The position numbers and the translations under genes were made by a program. Shown here one piece after another: positions 22,501 to 35,281 of a stretch of 64,000 nt of DNA (its first letter is position 1; every line of letters begins with the position of its first letter). This DNA is from Gnetum montanum (Eukaryota; Streptophyta; Gnetopsida; Gnetales; Gnetaceae): contig MNCI01024352.1 in the NCBI GenBank assembly GCA_015680685.1, forward strand, positions 147,119-211,118, written 5' to 3'. The notes beneath the pieces are model-generated. The model was not told the DNA's origin, searched no databases, and was given only the letters and a program-made list of their open reading frames with translations.

Positions 22501-25500
22501 TTAGTTTAAATCCTTGATGCATAATGGACTAAACTTTACTTTATATTCAAAAAAAATTCATCACCCAGAGGATAAATGTTCATCCTGCCAAGGTAGGGTC
22601 CTGAAAGGGTTGGTAGATGAAAGAAAGCCTAACTGCTTTCAAGCGGCTGTAGCTAGTCACAAACTAGGTCTTACAAGTTGGAAACAAGCATGTTACCCTC
22701 ACTCCAAGTGGTGATCCTACTAAACTTTACTGTATATTACTCCACAATATAGCAAGATTTGGAGGAAAAGCCAAAGATGCCAACCTTGCCTTATGCAATC
22801 TTGCCATTGAATGAGAGCAAAATCAACATCTAACTTACAAAATTGTATCCAATAGCCTGATTATTGTCAAAGTATATATTATAAAACCACTTACATTTCA
22901 CTAAAGACGTGTCAGAATACATCAGAATTTCACATAATTCATTATGTCACACATGTAAGAAACACACTGCAGTACTGTAATTGCTTCTCCAAAAACATGT
23001 TGCAAAAAGTTTAAAATGCATATTACAGAATGTTAGCACTACTGCACTTTGACACCAGCCCTTAATATTTCGGAAATTAGGATGGTCAAAATCATGTGCC
23101 CATGAAAGATAAATCTCGAAATTGTACTAAATATAGCTATGAGTTACACACCAAAAAATCCTGCAACCTACTTACTCTAAGAGAAGATGAAACTGCAAAC
23201 AAACAACCAATTAAGAGCAAAATCTAGAATAGAGAAAACAAAATAATCATACAAGTCAATTGGTGTAATGTTCTTGAAACCATGTTTACACAATTAGATG
23301 CGTACACTACTAGCAGTTCAATATCTTTCAATGTTGGGTAGTGACAATCGTTTAAACTTGGATCAGTGTCACATCGCATTGAAAATCTTAAAAATGGCTT
23401 ACCTGGACCCAAGTCAACATGGACTGTGCCTAAATTCATGGTTGGAAATTCAAACAAATAGAAAAGGCAGTTGGTATGGCATAAAACTATTGTTTTTAAA
23501 AAGAACTAGACATAGTTTGATACATTTACAGTTTCCACCTTCAGATGTCAATGCTAATGTTTTGCTAGTAAGAATGCAACAGTGCTGGAAAAACACTGAT
23601 ATGCAGTGGAAGAAAATTTTGAAGCATTTAATCACATTTCTCTCAAGAAAATGCCACAATCAAGAAAAAACAAAACATAGAACAGGTGAACTAAACATGA
23701 CTTTTAAAGGGCAATAAAAGTAACATATGTAACACTCAGGTGCATTAAAAAATAAAATCACAAACAGAAGACAGCCCTGAAACATTATTCAAGTAAAACA
23801 AACTTACAAGAAGTAGCTCTTAAAGCATGATCACCCTATATAGCTAACTAGTTACAATTTTTGTAAATTATCTAAATGCAATGCATTGGGCCATAACAGA
23901 ACCATACCAAATAAATAATTGCAAACCTGGTTCTTTAGAGCCAGAAGGTTTATGAAAAAGCAATGCCATAAAAAGCCAATATCACGTGACAGTCTTTTCC
24001 TATGACCTGAAGCTTTTAGCACTAATCTCTTCTTTGCAATGTGACATTTTTGGAAACAAAATAATGTCATTATAAGTGCATTAATAAAATTCAATCTTTA
24101 AATTGATGAAGTCTTTTTAATGTATTGAAAACAAATTGCATAGGGAAGGTGAAAACACATGAGAGAATACGAGGATGCTAAACATTTTTCTGCTGCTCCA
24201 ATTACTGCAGAATGCATTTTTATTTTCAAGAGAGGAGATTTTTACTGTGAAGAAAATTCAGTCTTTGGCAAATGAATAAATGATTTTAAGTGTTCTTATA
24301 TAACAAATGAAAAGTGGTATCATGAGGATAGGAAAGGTCATCCTTGGCGAATCAAAAGAAAATAAGTACATACAAAATGAAACTTGATGGCGGAGTGAAG
24401 AAGTGAAATGAATGATTCAAGATAAAAATAAGTGCCTCAAGAAGTAATAAATGAGCAAGAGACAAGACAACTTCCAAAAATGTAAGATAGTAAAGAATGT
24501 GGCAAAGAAACCAGTGAGAACAGCTAAACATAGTGCTTTTGATATTTTTTATGAGCAGTTGGAAACTAAGGAGCGTGATAAGTCTCTTTATAAGCTGGCT
24601 TAGACTTAGAAGAATAAGAACAAAGACATCAATCATATCAGATGTATCAAGTCAGATAACCAAAAATTTTGAAAAGATTGAAGATTTAATTTTGAAAAAT
24701 TTTGAAATGATGAATTTCCAAGAAATTAAGTTTCTTGCCAAAAAAAAAATCAAATGTGGAATGATCATCAATATCTTTGCCTTTGAAGGGAAAACATCTT
24801 TAATGACAATGAAAAATGGAAAAGTCACCAGGCCAAATCGTATTCCTATAGATGTTTAGAAGTCTGTGGGAGATAAAGAGATCACTTGGTTAACAAATTT
24901 ATTTAACAAGATGCTAAAAGAACAGAAAATGCCAAATGATCAGAGGAGAGATACTATGATGCCTATCTACAAGAACTAGGAGAACATTCAAAACTGTAGA
25001 AACTATAGAAGAGTTAAGCTTATGAGTCACACTATGAAGTTATGGAAAAGTGTAATAGAACACAATATAAGGCAAGAATGAATAATTTCTACAAATCAGT
25101 TTGGTTTTATGCTCGGACTATGGAAGTCATTTTCTTGTTAAAACAACTAAGGGAGAAATGTTGACGTAAAAACAAGCATCTGCATATATTTTTTATTGAC
25201 TTGGACAAAGCCAATGATCAAGTCCGTTGAGAGATTATTTCGTGGGACTTGAAACAAAAAGATATCCCCCATCGGATATGTCAAGCTTATTCAAGACAAA
25301 TATTATAGAGTTTGCATTATTTGTGGAAAAACTACGATCTTTCTGATGAGGGTAGGCCTATAACAAAGATTTTCTTTAAGCTAAGCCATTCTTTGTTTGT
25401 AATTACTATGAATGAGCCAACTAAAGAAACAAAATATTGGTGTAGCTCTTTGCAAACAATATTGTGTCGGTGGAAAAATATATGGAGTCCCTTCTAAGAA

Positions 25501-28500
25501 AATGAAGACTTGGAGAAGCACTTTAGAGTCAAAGGATTAAGGTTCAGTAGAAGTAACATAAAATACATAAGAGTGCAAATTTAGTGGAAAAGGAAGTGAG
25601 GAAAATATGAAGATTAAAATCCAAAACCAAGAAATAAAACAAGTAAGAAATTTAGATACTTGGGATTACTTGTAGAAATGGATGGCAACAACAACAATGA
25701 TGTGACAAACAAAATTAAAGCAGAATGGATGAAAAAGTGAGAAGCTAGCATATGCTTTGTAATAAAAGAATTCTTATTAAATTTAAGGGAAATTTTTACA
25801 AAATTATTGTTAGACTTATAGGTCTATACAGTACAAAATGTTGGTCTATTAAAAACCATTAATTGCAATATGTTTGTATGGCAAATATGAGAATGCTAAG
25901 GTGGATATTGGATGTTACCAGAAAAAACAAAATTGACAATTCTCTTTTTAGAAAAGTTTGGAGTAGCACTCATAGAAGAAACATTAAGGAAAGTCATCTA
26001 AGATGATTTTGTCATGTGCAGAGAAAACTAAATACTGCACCTGTTAGAAAAGGTGGCTTAATTGAAGTAGAGGAAACATAACAACGAGCTAGACTGAAGC
26101 ATACTTGATATGCAAGAATAAAGAAAGGTATCCAAGTTCTAGGTATTAATGTTAATTTGGGCTTTTTTCAATAGAGATGAACAGTAATATATATATATAT
26201 ATATATACACAGCCAACCTCATGTGGTTGGGATAAGGCTCGGATGTTCATGACAATGAGATAAGAAGATATTACAAACTCTTTTAAATAAGAAAAACTTA
26301 ACTAGAAGAAAATACCTTGGATTGTAGAAAATGTGAAACATGCTTTTTGTTGCAACAGCATTTGTAGCAGCAGCAATTACACTGAGATGAACGTTATGGT
26401 CTGATAATACTGATGAAGGCATGGTACATGGCTTCCGGGTGCTCCTCCGAATTCCAAGCCTTAATTCTCCATTTTCACCCCTGAGGTTCCAACACGCTGT
26501 AAAGTTAGAAAGAACTAACTAGCCAATGAGACAATGGAAGATTAACCAAATTTCCAGTACCTCAAAAATAAAACAGCATCTCCAGATACAAGACCCTTGT
26601 GACTCACAAAAACACTCCATCCAGTTGTAAGCAAATGCCTTCTTGGTTGACCTACAAGCAGTTGCTTCATTAATTGACCAATTAATACATTTCTGGCATA
26701 TTTAGAGCTAATTAATTACAAAAACACCAACGTTTCATTTATTGGAAAACATGTATGTCTATGAGATCGAATGCCTATAAATAAAAAAAATATTATCTTG
26801 ATTCATTTTGAACAACTTCTGTGTCTTATTTACAGTAATAAAGATGGGTTACTTCGAAATGACAAAAACTAGAACAAGTCTAACCACAAATGCAAACAAG
26901 GTAGAAACATTGTTCTAACAAATTACTACCATACCTCTATAGATATGTCGAAATTTCCACTCAACACCATGCAAGTCCTTTGCGATCAGCTCCTGTGAAG
27001 GTCGTTGCTGACTATAATCCTGTGTGAATTGTACATGTAGTCTATAAGATTAGGAAAAACAAAAACAGCAACCAAAATGTGAAAAAAAAAAAGAAACAGA
27101 AACAAACCTAGAATGTATTACAGCCATTGTGAAATATCCTTACCATTCAATTTTGGATAATATGCTTACTTTTCTAATTATCTTACCACATACGCAACTA
27201 TCCCTCAACAGTTAGTTTGGGGTTTGAGGAAGAAATAGAAATGCACACAGGTGCAAATTAAAAGACAATGCCATAGCATGGTAGATTAAGAATGTTCCAC
27301 AGGATAAAAATTCTCCTTGAAAATTTTCAAGAAAATTAGATGAACTTTTTATTTTAGAAAGTGATTGGATTGTTCATTACCAGAGGTGGAAAACAATCTT
27401 CTGCAGCTCTCCTTGGAACAGAGAATCCACCATGGGTGCTTGTATCTGAAGCCGTTAACGTCTTGCAGAACATGTGAAGCATGGGCTTATTCAGCACACT
27501 TGCATTTTCATTTTCCTCATCTTCAGTATCTTTGTCACATGGCTGCAGTAAGCAATCTTGATTACAAAAGCAATGGTGGAAATGTCAAAAACAATTATTG
27601 AAATGTTATGAGGCAATGGCATAAGAATCCAAGGTGAATTTCCAAAACTGATCTAAGGAACTCAAAATATTTTTGCTTCTGAAAGTGAAAAGAGACATGA
27701 AAATGGCTCTAGTCTCTACAAACGAAAATATGAAGGAGGCACAGTTACTGCATATTTCCTTAAAAGGCGAAACCATAAGATTATGAAAGATGTGGTTTAC
27801 ATCACAGCTTAAACACTGGATGGAGGCTAATATGTAATCCGTGATCTTATAGCATTTTCTGGTAAAGCATACGGTTCATTTGTTTAAGAGAGATACCAAA
27901 GGTATAAAAAAATCAATTGAGAGGACACCCAGTTTCAGTTACAAATCCTAGCTTTAACCTTCTTTGCCCTTGGTAAAATCTTTAAGCAAACCAAACAGAA
28001 CAAAAACAAAAACAGTAATACACCGGCAATTCACTTAACAAGCCATCATTGTCTCTCCCTCCCTCCCTCCCTCCCTCCTGAAAATGCAACTTTAAAAAGA
28101 AACATTCCTATTTACTGTGCAGAGTTTGCGCAATTGATATACACCAATGAAAAACATTACTAACAAATAGATGAGTTTTCAATGACCAAAGCATGTTATA
28201 TGTCACTAAAATAAATTTTTTAAAGGTAATATCCTCACGTCGTTACTGTTTGAATTACGACCCTAAAAATCACGGAGACAATTTTCGAGAAAAATGAAAC
28301 CAGCGAGATGTTTGCGAGACCATCAGTCATACATGTCATACACTCTGCGATGATTTTATGTTCAAATGTGAACGAAGTCGAGGGACAAAAACTAACCCAT
28401 TCTATTTGGACTTAGACCCTCAAACTATAACAAATGTAATAATGGTGAAGAAAACAAATCACGTATATTACACAGTCCTTAAGTTCTCGATGTTTGGGTA

Positions 28501-29296
28501 ACAGACAGCAGAACTGCTAGGCCATTTTAGGATTCTGAAGAAATTGCAGATGGGTTAAGAAGCTAGAGAGAGATGCAAAATTATCATACATACGTATCAC
28601 ACAATTGTATCTGATTTCTTTTATTATGAAAGGTACGAAACTAACAACGAAGTCACTTTTGCAAGATTTGAATCCTCAAAAATTGTAGACATGTATTTAC
28701 AAAACAAAATTGAACAAAGCAGAGAAGCCTGTGGAGCAGAATTATATCAAACATACATCTCACACACTTGGATTTCCATAATTTCATTCACAAAATTTTG
28801 AAGACATACCTCAGGCTCAGGAACCAAAGTAACCTGGGCAAAAACCTCATCTGTTTCTTGGTCAGCCTGCAGTATATTTTGAGAAAAGGAGAAAAACTTA
28901 AAAAGTCTAAGATAACCCAGAACCTGCAAGGAAAATGCAGCTAAAACAAAAGGCCAAATTTGAGCATCAACAAAGATAGGTACCGACAAGGAGATTCACA
29001 TTGAGAACTCTGCAGAATATCTGTGGAGACAGATCAAAGATACCCAAGGGCTGCTGCTGTTGCAGGTTCTTGAAAGAAGATGAGAGCTGCTCAATGTGAC
29101 CTTGGGGAAAATACACCACCATGCTGCCCTTCTTAGGCAGAGATATGAGAGGCCCTGCACAGGCATGCCAGAGCTCCATACATATGGAAGTCTTGCTCAA
29201 GCCCCCCATCTCTTCTGCTTCTTCTTCCTCCCCCTCCTCTTTGGCGCCACTGTTGCTTTTCTCGTCTGCACCGTTGAGATTGAGATCAATTTCCAT
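19542..29296 (-). CDS. ARF4-like: Auxin response factor, ARF3/ARF4 clade, 12 exons, 925 codons
   Basis: Exons (minus order): 29296-28988, 28866-28810, 27542-27381, 27019-26935, 26651-26561, 26480-26316, 22255-22136, 22048-21973, 21516-21357, 21265-20076, 19991-19801 and 19713-19542. All have GT..AG borders and the phases join to a single 2778-bp frame ending in TGA. Residues about 1-122 are the N-terminal dimerisation part ([21 protein letters not shown]). The B3 DNA-binding domain is at about 145-247 ([32 protein letters not shown]). The auxin-response domain is at about 270-352. A serine-rich middle region holds two KVLQGQE motifs (424-430, 493-499) and KLFGISL (739-745). PB1 is at 806-895 (lysine face [14 protein letters not shown]; acidic face DNEDD). 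B-class ARFs act in the nucleus as repressors. The two KVLQGQE motifs mark the ARF3/4 clade, and the sequence is closest to ARF4 because PB1 is present. Confidence 0.95.
20994..21014 (-). promoter_or_regulatory. tasiR-ARF target site, 3' copy
   Basis: The mRNA reads AAGGTCTTGCAAGGTCAAG then AA, encoding KVLQGQE (residues 493-499). It is complementary to the TAS3 tasiR-ARF guide over 21 nt, with one expected G:U pair. The plus strand here reads as the small RNA itself except for one C in place of T. Confidence 0.93.
21201..21221 (-). promoter_or_regulatory. tasiR-ARF target site, 5' copy
   Basis: Identical over all 21 nt to the site at 20994-21014 and also encodes KVLQGQE (residues 424-430). 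The two sites are 207 bp apart in one exon and in frame. Paired sites are known in ARF3/ARF4 mRNAs, where AGO-guided tasiRNAs cleave the transcript. Confidence 0.93.
24340..26250 (+). mobile_element. Decayed RTE-type LINE inside ARF intron 6, antisense
   Basis: Plus-strand fragments follow the RTE reverse transcriptase order: a PIDV and [11 protein letters not shown] region at about 24840-24940, [19 protein letters not shown] at about 24990-25045, TNQFGFM at about 25095-25115, a DLDKA-like D box at about 25198, KLIQD at about 25285, a degenerate ADD box near 25450, and [21 protein letters not shown] at about 25955-26030. An (AT)n tract and the RTE terminal AGCCAACCTCATGTGGTTGG follow at 26187-26230. 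There are many stops, so it is inactive. The 5' end is uncertain. Confidence 0.75.
26187..26207. repeat. (AT)n microsatellite at the RTE 3' end
   Basis: About ten AT units immediately before the RTE terminal motif. Confidence 0.9.
28056..28079. repeat. (CCCT)n microsatellite in ARF intron 2
   Basis: About five to six CCCT units between the coding exons at 27381-27542 and 28810-28866. The opposite strand is a run of GGG triplets. Confidence 0.85.
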
Positions 29297-31320
29297 GAAA
29301 GCACAAAATGCTCTCACCTGCAAGAGCTCTCTATAGGATATAGAATATGGAAATCAGGCCCAGTAGCCCAGCTGAAATTAAGAACGCAGGAGGGGCGTAT
29401 TTAGCTTCGAGGAAGCTCATGGACGAACGAGGACGTGCTGAGGAGGAGGAGGAGTCATGACCTAAAAACAGACGAAAGATAACAACAGCAAATAACAATA
29501 TCAATGCTCATAACAAAACCCAGCTGGTTCAGCAAGTACGGCGTGGTGGGTAAATAAGCAGGCACTCAGCTCATGTTTCCCTGCACTCTAACAGACAATC
29601 CTCTTAACCGCTACTACTGCAAAATGACACACACCCCCACACACAGGGAAGACGGTCAAACAACCTGAATACTCCTTCCTCAACAGTCGATGTTGTCCTT
29701 GCATTCATTCAGACAGTCTGATTCTGACTTTACCAGTAATCACCAGCAGCAGTTGCAGTATCAGTACTGGTACTACTAATTAGGCCTCCTCACAACACTA
29801 CTAGACCACACCACACCACCCACACCTCCCCTCGCTTCTTCTTTCTTTCCTTCTTTCTTGCTTTCTCAGACAAAACGAGTAATCATTCAATGCTCATCTC
29901 AAAAGCTGCGCTGCCCAGTCCCGAATCACAAAAATAGCTGTAGCAGGCCAAATCTCCAATACCCGCAACTGTTTAGCATTGCAATTACAGTGAGAAACAC
30001 CAACAACAGCGCACAGATAAAACACTGTCCACTGCATCATCAAAGTCTTCTCCTTTCTCTGGATTGAAGCCAGACAGCGTGCTTCAAGATCCAATATTAT
30101 CTGCTCTGATCCAATACTATATAAGAAATTACAAAAGAATTCGTCTTTTTATTTGCGTTTTTGGGGGGTTTTTCTTTTTTTTCCTTGGGCTGTCTTTGTC
30201 CGAGGAGACACAAACCCATCACCTACTCTCTCTCTTTCTCATGGCTGAAACCTCAAGACATCTCTCTGCCTTCGTAAGCTCTGCTTTTCCTTTTTTTCCA
30301 AGAATTTCGTTTCCTTTTAAGGGGCTGGTTTAGCTTGTTTTTCGCTAATACCCCGTGGATATTTACAGTACATTGGAGAGCCATGTATTGACTGACTGTT
30401 GCTCTGTACAAACCTTTCCTTTACTCTCTTTTATGAGAGATGTACTGTTTGCCTTTCTCTCTCCCATATCACTTCCCGGCCCCAACTTTTTGGGGAAAAG
30501 ATTATTTAAGGCAGGCCTTGTGTAGATCCTTATCACTTTTCATTATTATGGAAAATTGAATTTACTGTTCTGTCTCGTTCAGGAATTGCAAACGGTGTGC
30601 TGCTCTGCTGCTGCTGCTGCTGTTGCTGCAGAGAGAAAGGACTGTGGATGGACGAATGGATGGATGGTAGTAGTGATGGTGCTGGTGGTGGGGACTCTGG
30701 ACAGTGGGCAGGCCACCCACATTCTGTTTTTTGTTTTGGGTGTGTGTCTGATATTTTTATTTTTTTGGGAAGGATAGCACTTGCTAACAGAGAGAGAGGG
30801 TAGCTGAATGAAACAAGCGGCAGACCTGTGAGCTGTCTATTTTGCAGGCCAATTTGCCCTCATGAACATTCTTCTTTTCATGCAAACCCACTAAAAACAG
30901 AAGCGGTTCTCAAAAGGTGGGAGGGAGGGAGGGAGGCGAAGGTAATGGAGGTAACTAGTTGTGTCACATTCACAGCCTTTGCTTTGCAGCATGGCTCTGT
31001 TTTTGCTGTTGCTGTATGTACTTCACGATGCTTTACCCTTAAAACACTAGTCTCTCATCTCTCTCACAGTGACTACTCCATAAGGTATAGATCCGTAAAT
31101 AATAAACCAACCCCAAATATCCACGATATCCAAGCAAGTCCCGTCCTCATCCTTTGTATTATCTGCTGACAGAGTGCCCATTTCCAAGCCATAAGGCCAA
31201 AACTCTCTGGCGATGGTGGACCTGGTGAGGCTGATGTTACACAGTCAGAGAGGGCATTAAAAGAGGCTTTGAATTAGGAATAGGTTTACAGAGAGAGAGA
31301 GAGAGAGAGCAGTCTGTGGG
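29297..31320 (-). promoter_or_regulatory. Leader and promoter region of the ARF gene
   Basis: Immediately upstream, TTGCAG followed by GTGAGAGC (exon edge at 29317) could be a 5'-UTR intron acceptor. Candidate signals are a TATATAG-like box on the minus strand at about 30117-30123 and an auxin-response-element core GAGACA at 30205-30210 (plus strand; TGTCTC on the ARF strand). Simple repeats include CTG runs at about 30605-30632, (GGGA)n at 30918-30937 and (GA)n at 31290-31309. The DNA is low in transposons, unlike most of the window. A minus-strand frame at 29894-30094 could be an upstream ORF if it is transcribed. None of these is proven. Confidence 0.4.
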
Positions 31321-33600
31321 GTTAAAATTTTGGTAAAAAAGGAATAAGGAATTCAGAATGGAGTGGAGTGGGGTGGAGATGAGATGGGAGGAAAGGAATT
31401 GAGAGCATTATGGGTCCCAGGAAGAAGACAAAGCGAATGTACTTGTCCACCATTGTTGGCCTGTCAACTCTTCTCTTGTTGTTGGGTGATGAAGCCCCAA
31501 AAGCTTCCAAGACACTGAAGTTTTTTGGAGCATTGTCCCCCCAAACATTCAAAGGAATTTTCACCTACTCAGCTCCCTCCACGTTTCAAGTTTTTGCAGA
31601 ATTGTCTTGTTTGTCTTTCTGCAATTTCAAATCGGAATCTTGGCCAATTTTTTCTGACAACTTGGCCTGTGTTTTTATTTCTCCGAATCAATAATAAATG
31701 TGCCCTATTTTGGAGGTAAACGTCGAAGCAGAGCTTAAAGAAGTCCAGCTCCGAATCACTGATCCTGCTGCTTGTTAGCAGGGAAAAAAAGCGAAAAAAA
31801 AGCTACACCTGCTTTAGGCGCAGGCTCCAGAAATTGTGCCTCAGGTTGCTTTTTCGTTTTGCTTTGCTCGGTGATGGCAAACAGTAAATTTGGCATCCGG
31901 TGTTGTTTTTATATAGGCAACCAGTGGATTAATATTCTGGACTGCAGAAAATTCATCAAGTTGGTTGAGGGTTAAAATAATCTTATAGGGATTTGGGTTC
32001 TTTGCCCACAGTCTCAGAAGGCAGAGATCCTAGTGTTATGGGTCTGTACACATGTGCTGCAAAAGTACACCTTTAGCCTTACAAAAGTCGTAATTTAATT
32101 TCTGGGTTTTTAATTCTTACTGGCTTTTTGACATTGTCTCAGTAAATCTGGGACTCTGGTTGTCTGCAATCTCAATGCAAAAGCATGCCTTTGAGCATGC
32201 ACAAATAATCCACACTTGCATTTGTGGGCTAGGCTCTGCAAATCTAGGGTTCTGGATGGCTGTAACAAACATGCGAGAGTGTGTGTTTCAGGCTTCAAAA
32301 GTCTTCTTCTAAAAAGTGCTTTGGGTGGTTTTCCTGTTGCATCTGCCACGATCATGGCAAGCACCGAACCTACGTTTCTGGGACTCTGCAAATCAAATGC
32401 AAAAGCACCGTCTTTTAGCGTGCAGAGTTATAATCATCATCCCATTTCTTCTCACTTCCAATCCAACTATCAAACCTGGCCTAAACCCAAAATGTACAAA
32501 ACGGCAGCTGCTTGGATTAAATAAAATCCTGAATCAAATCTGAAACTCGTCAGAGGGAAAAAAAGCCTTTAAAAATCCAATAAAATAAAATAGCCCCAAA
32601 CCCACGTCCAGAAATTCCTGTTGCTGCTGCAACAAAGACGACAGACAGACGAACAGATGAATGTCCCGCTGTAGCAAAAACAAAACTCAGGTCTACATTA
32701 AAATACCAGTAGTCTTTCGAATATTTCAATCCATCCACACGCAAGGCGCCCGTGATTCACGAACGTCGGATCTTTAAAAAAGCGCAAACTGCCAAGCAGA
32801 AATTGCCGGTCTTTCTGCACTAGTTTTATCATCTTGATTAATCATCGACTGTTAGTTTAGATGTGGACAGGGGATGTTCCTTTCCTTGTCGGCATCGCGC
32901 AACTTAGGCTCCTAATTCCACTCAAATTTCCTTAATAAAGAATTTTTTTCTCCTCTTTAAGAAGTTGTGTGACAGCATGTGTGACGAAGGAAGACGATCT
33001 TTTTGCCTGCTTTCCACGCTAGTCATAATAATGATACTGTATTTGCGGTTTTCTTACTCTACAAAAACACTCACTCGCATAGGTAGAAACTTAGTTGTTT
33101 GATTTTGCTCTCTCTGTGTTTCTTGTCGTTTGATCCATGGATTAGATTGTGATGGCAACTGTGTCAAACCATTGTTTATTATGGTTTGTTGGACAGACCA
33201 AATTTCGTCGGCATTTCATTCATTGATTGATCAGACATAGTTTCATTATCTGTCCATCGTGAACATGTTCCCTGTGAAAGTGATCCTACCCATGTGTCGG
33301 AGCATCTCTTCCATAAAACTTTGAAGGTGGGTCTGCATTTGATGTGGGTTGTTTATCAACCTCTTAAATGTTGTGCGTTGTGTTAAGCTCAATTGCTTAA
33401 ACATGTATGACTTGTATCTGTCATTCCATTGATTTGTGATGCGCTTCGATTTCAATTTTAGGCTCCACCGTTTGTTCCGTCTTTGTTACCTAAAACAAAA
33501 TCCGATAAAATCCAGCTTACAATTGTGCATCGCATCCGTGATTTATGCAGCGGATGTGCATAACCAGACATTGAAAAAAGATTTTATTGATTAAAATGTT
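31321..33600. other. Low-repeat intergenic DNA upstream of ARF
   Basis: No coding gene recognised; frames of 60-110 codons overlap on both strands. A motif of about 50 bp (TCTGGGACTCTG ... AATGCAAAAGCA ... AGC.TGCA) occurs at 32145-32200 and again at 32376-32425. Confidence 0.4.
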
Positions 33601-33794
33601 TAAATTTGAGGTATACACATGTATTCGATGAGAAGTTAGACATCAGGCAAGAAATATGACATAAAAGTGAAAAATACTATAAATATAAATATGGAGCTAC
33701 TCTTCCATAATATTCAACACAAAATCTTGGTAGAACTTAAGTGAAATGCTATAATTTCACATTACTTAGAATCAACTTATAAATAAAAGTTTTC

Positions 33795-34232
33795 AATTTG
33801 TTATAAATATGATTCAAGACAACTTAGTTGATTTATAATTTATAATTTTGTTGATTTCAAACTTTTTAATTCTTTAAGTAACAATCTTTCCTTCGATAAA
33901 TCATTATTTACTTATTTGTCACCTTATGCTACATGAAAGACAAGTTTGATATAAATATTTATAGAACATTATAACTCAACACTACTCACTTAAATTGAAG
34001 TACATTATAACCTAGGGCTACTTGATAGAATCAAGGAACATTATAACTTAGTGCCACTCACTAGAATCAAACCCATAACTTTGAGTTTCCAAATTAATAT
34101 AAATAAAGGTATTGTGAAAACTAAAAATAAATGACTATAAATATGATTCAAGTCATGTTAACCAATCTATAATTTTAAACTTTTAAATCCTATAGGTGGT
34201 AATGTTTTCCTAGATAAATCATTATTTGCTTG
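33795..34232. repeat. Duplicated AT-rich block with reversed SINE fragments
   Basis: TATAAATATGATTCAAG ... GATAAATCATTATTT.CTT occurs at about 33805-33920 and again at 34135-34232. Between them are three short units of about 40 bp (ACATTATAAC.TAG.GC.ACT..., 33962-34075). On the minus strand the last unit reads GGGTTTGATTCTAGTGAG and CACTAAGTTATA, the SINE B box and body. Confidence 0.5.
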
Positions 34233-34237
34233 TGTGG

Positions 34238-35118
34238 TGATGAGTCATGCCAAAGGTTACATCAAGAAGGCCTTGTCAATGTGACCTTGTCAACTTGGCC
34301 TCATTGATGCATAATTTGATGCATTGATGTGACCCCATCAACATAGTGTCTATTTTTGCCTATGAATACGTGTTCACTAGCCACATTTATGGCAACAAGT
34401 CTCATAGTTGTAGTAAAGCTCTAGCAATTTTTCCATTTGAAAGTTAGAATATTTTCTAAGTACCCGCAATAGGAGTCAAAGAGTGTATGGATCTTTATTT
34501 GAACACTATTGTACCTAAGCACAATAGTGTGTGGCAATAAAGACGAGCTTTCTGATAAACCTTGCAGCACTTTGAAATAGATTAATTATTTTCTTTATGC
34601 ATTTAATATTTTAAGTAATTTTCTTTAATGTTTTATGTAATTAATTAAGCTAGATTAAGCTATATTAAATAGTGATTAATTAAGCACATAAGTATGACCA
34701 CTTCAAGCATATGCTTGGCACTTGGTAATCCCAGTACCGCTTAACGTTTGGTAACCTAGTAGCGTTAAATATGTTCAAGATGTGTACGAAAAGTGGAAAT
34801 GAATGCTTATGTTAGGATTAGTTAAATGTTAGTTAGTTACAGTAAATTAGCAATTAAATGTATAATTATTTATTCTTAATTTTTAGGTGACTTAAAACAT
34901 AAAACACAAAAATGATAAAAATCATATGCCTTAGTTGCACTTAACAATACCTTTGCATTTCACAAGTGTAATTGGGAAGACAACGATTGTAACAGTTAGT
35001 TTCACCTCCTAGGGATGTGTGTACTTAGAAGGCTACAAGTCCATAGAATTTGACCAAATTACACATGAACGCTTAGTGATTCCTATATTTGGGCATCAGT
35101 TTGACACACTGCTCATCA
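34238..35118 (+). mobile_element. 5' LTR of the Athila-like Ty3/gypsy element
   Basis: It begins TGATGAGT and ends GCTCATCA, followed at once by a primer binding site. It contains AATAAA at 34536-34541 and the block CCCGCAATAGGAGTC..AGAGTG..TGGATCTTTATTTGA, shared with the solo LTRs at 44341 and 45348, as are the TTGGTAATCCCAGT segments. Length is 881 bp. A matching 3' LTR was not found in this window. Confidence 0.75.
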
Positions 35119-35119
35119 T

Positions 35120-35137
35120 TGGCACTGTTGATGAGGA
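35120..35137 (+). promoter_or_regulatory. Primer binding site, tRNA-Asp-like
   Basis: TGGCACTGTTGATGAGGA matches 13 of 18 positions of the complement of the plant tRNA-Asp 3' end used by Athila elements. Four of the five differences are C-to-T or G-to-A, consistent with decay. Confidence 0.55.
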
Positions 35138-35281
35138 CTTGTATTTTGATGCATGTGCTATTTAGGACTTAGTGAAAATTATTTAAGATCGTTGGAACGA
35201 ACCCTAAAGCTCCAATCGTTCGAAAAATAAAAAAGCTAACAATAATAATTAAAGCACACTGAATTTTTCTTCTAATACAAA

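Larger units (their letters stand above)
22256..26315 (-). other. ARF intron 6 (4.06 kb)
   Basis: It lies between the exon ending FHIFYNPR and the exon starting TSPAEF. About 1.9 kb of it is an antisense RTE LINE (24340-26250). The remainder, 22256-24340, is AT-rich with no gene recognised. Confidence 0.85.

Noticed and set aside
30064-30333. Plus-strand ORF upstream of ARF as a divergent gene
   Set aside because: It is low-complexity CT-rich sequence with no homologous domain; more likely ARF leader or promoter DNA on the other strand.
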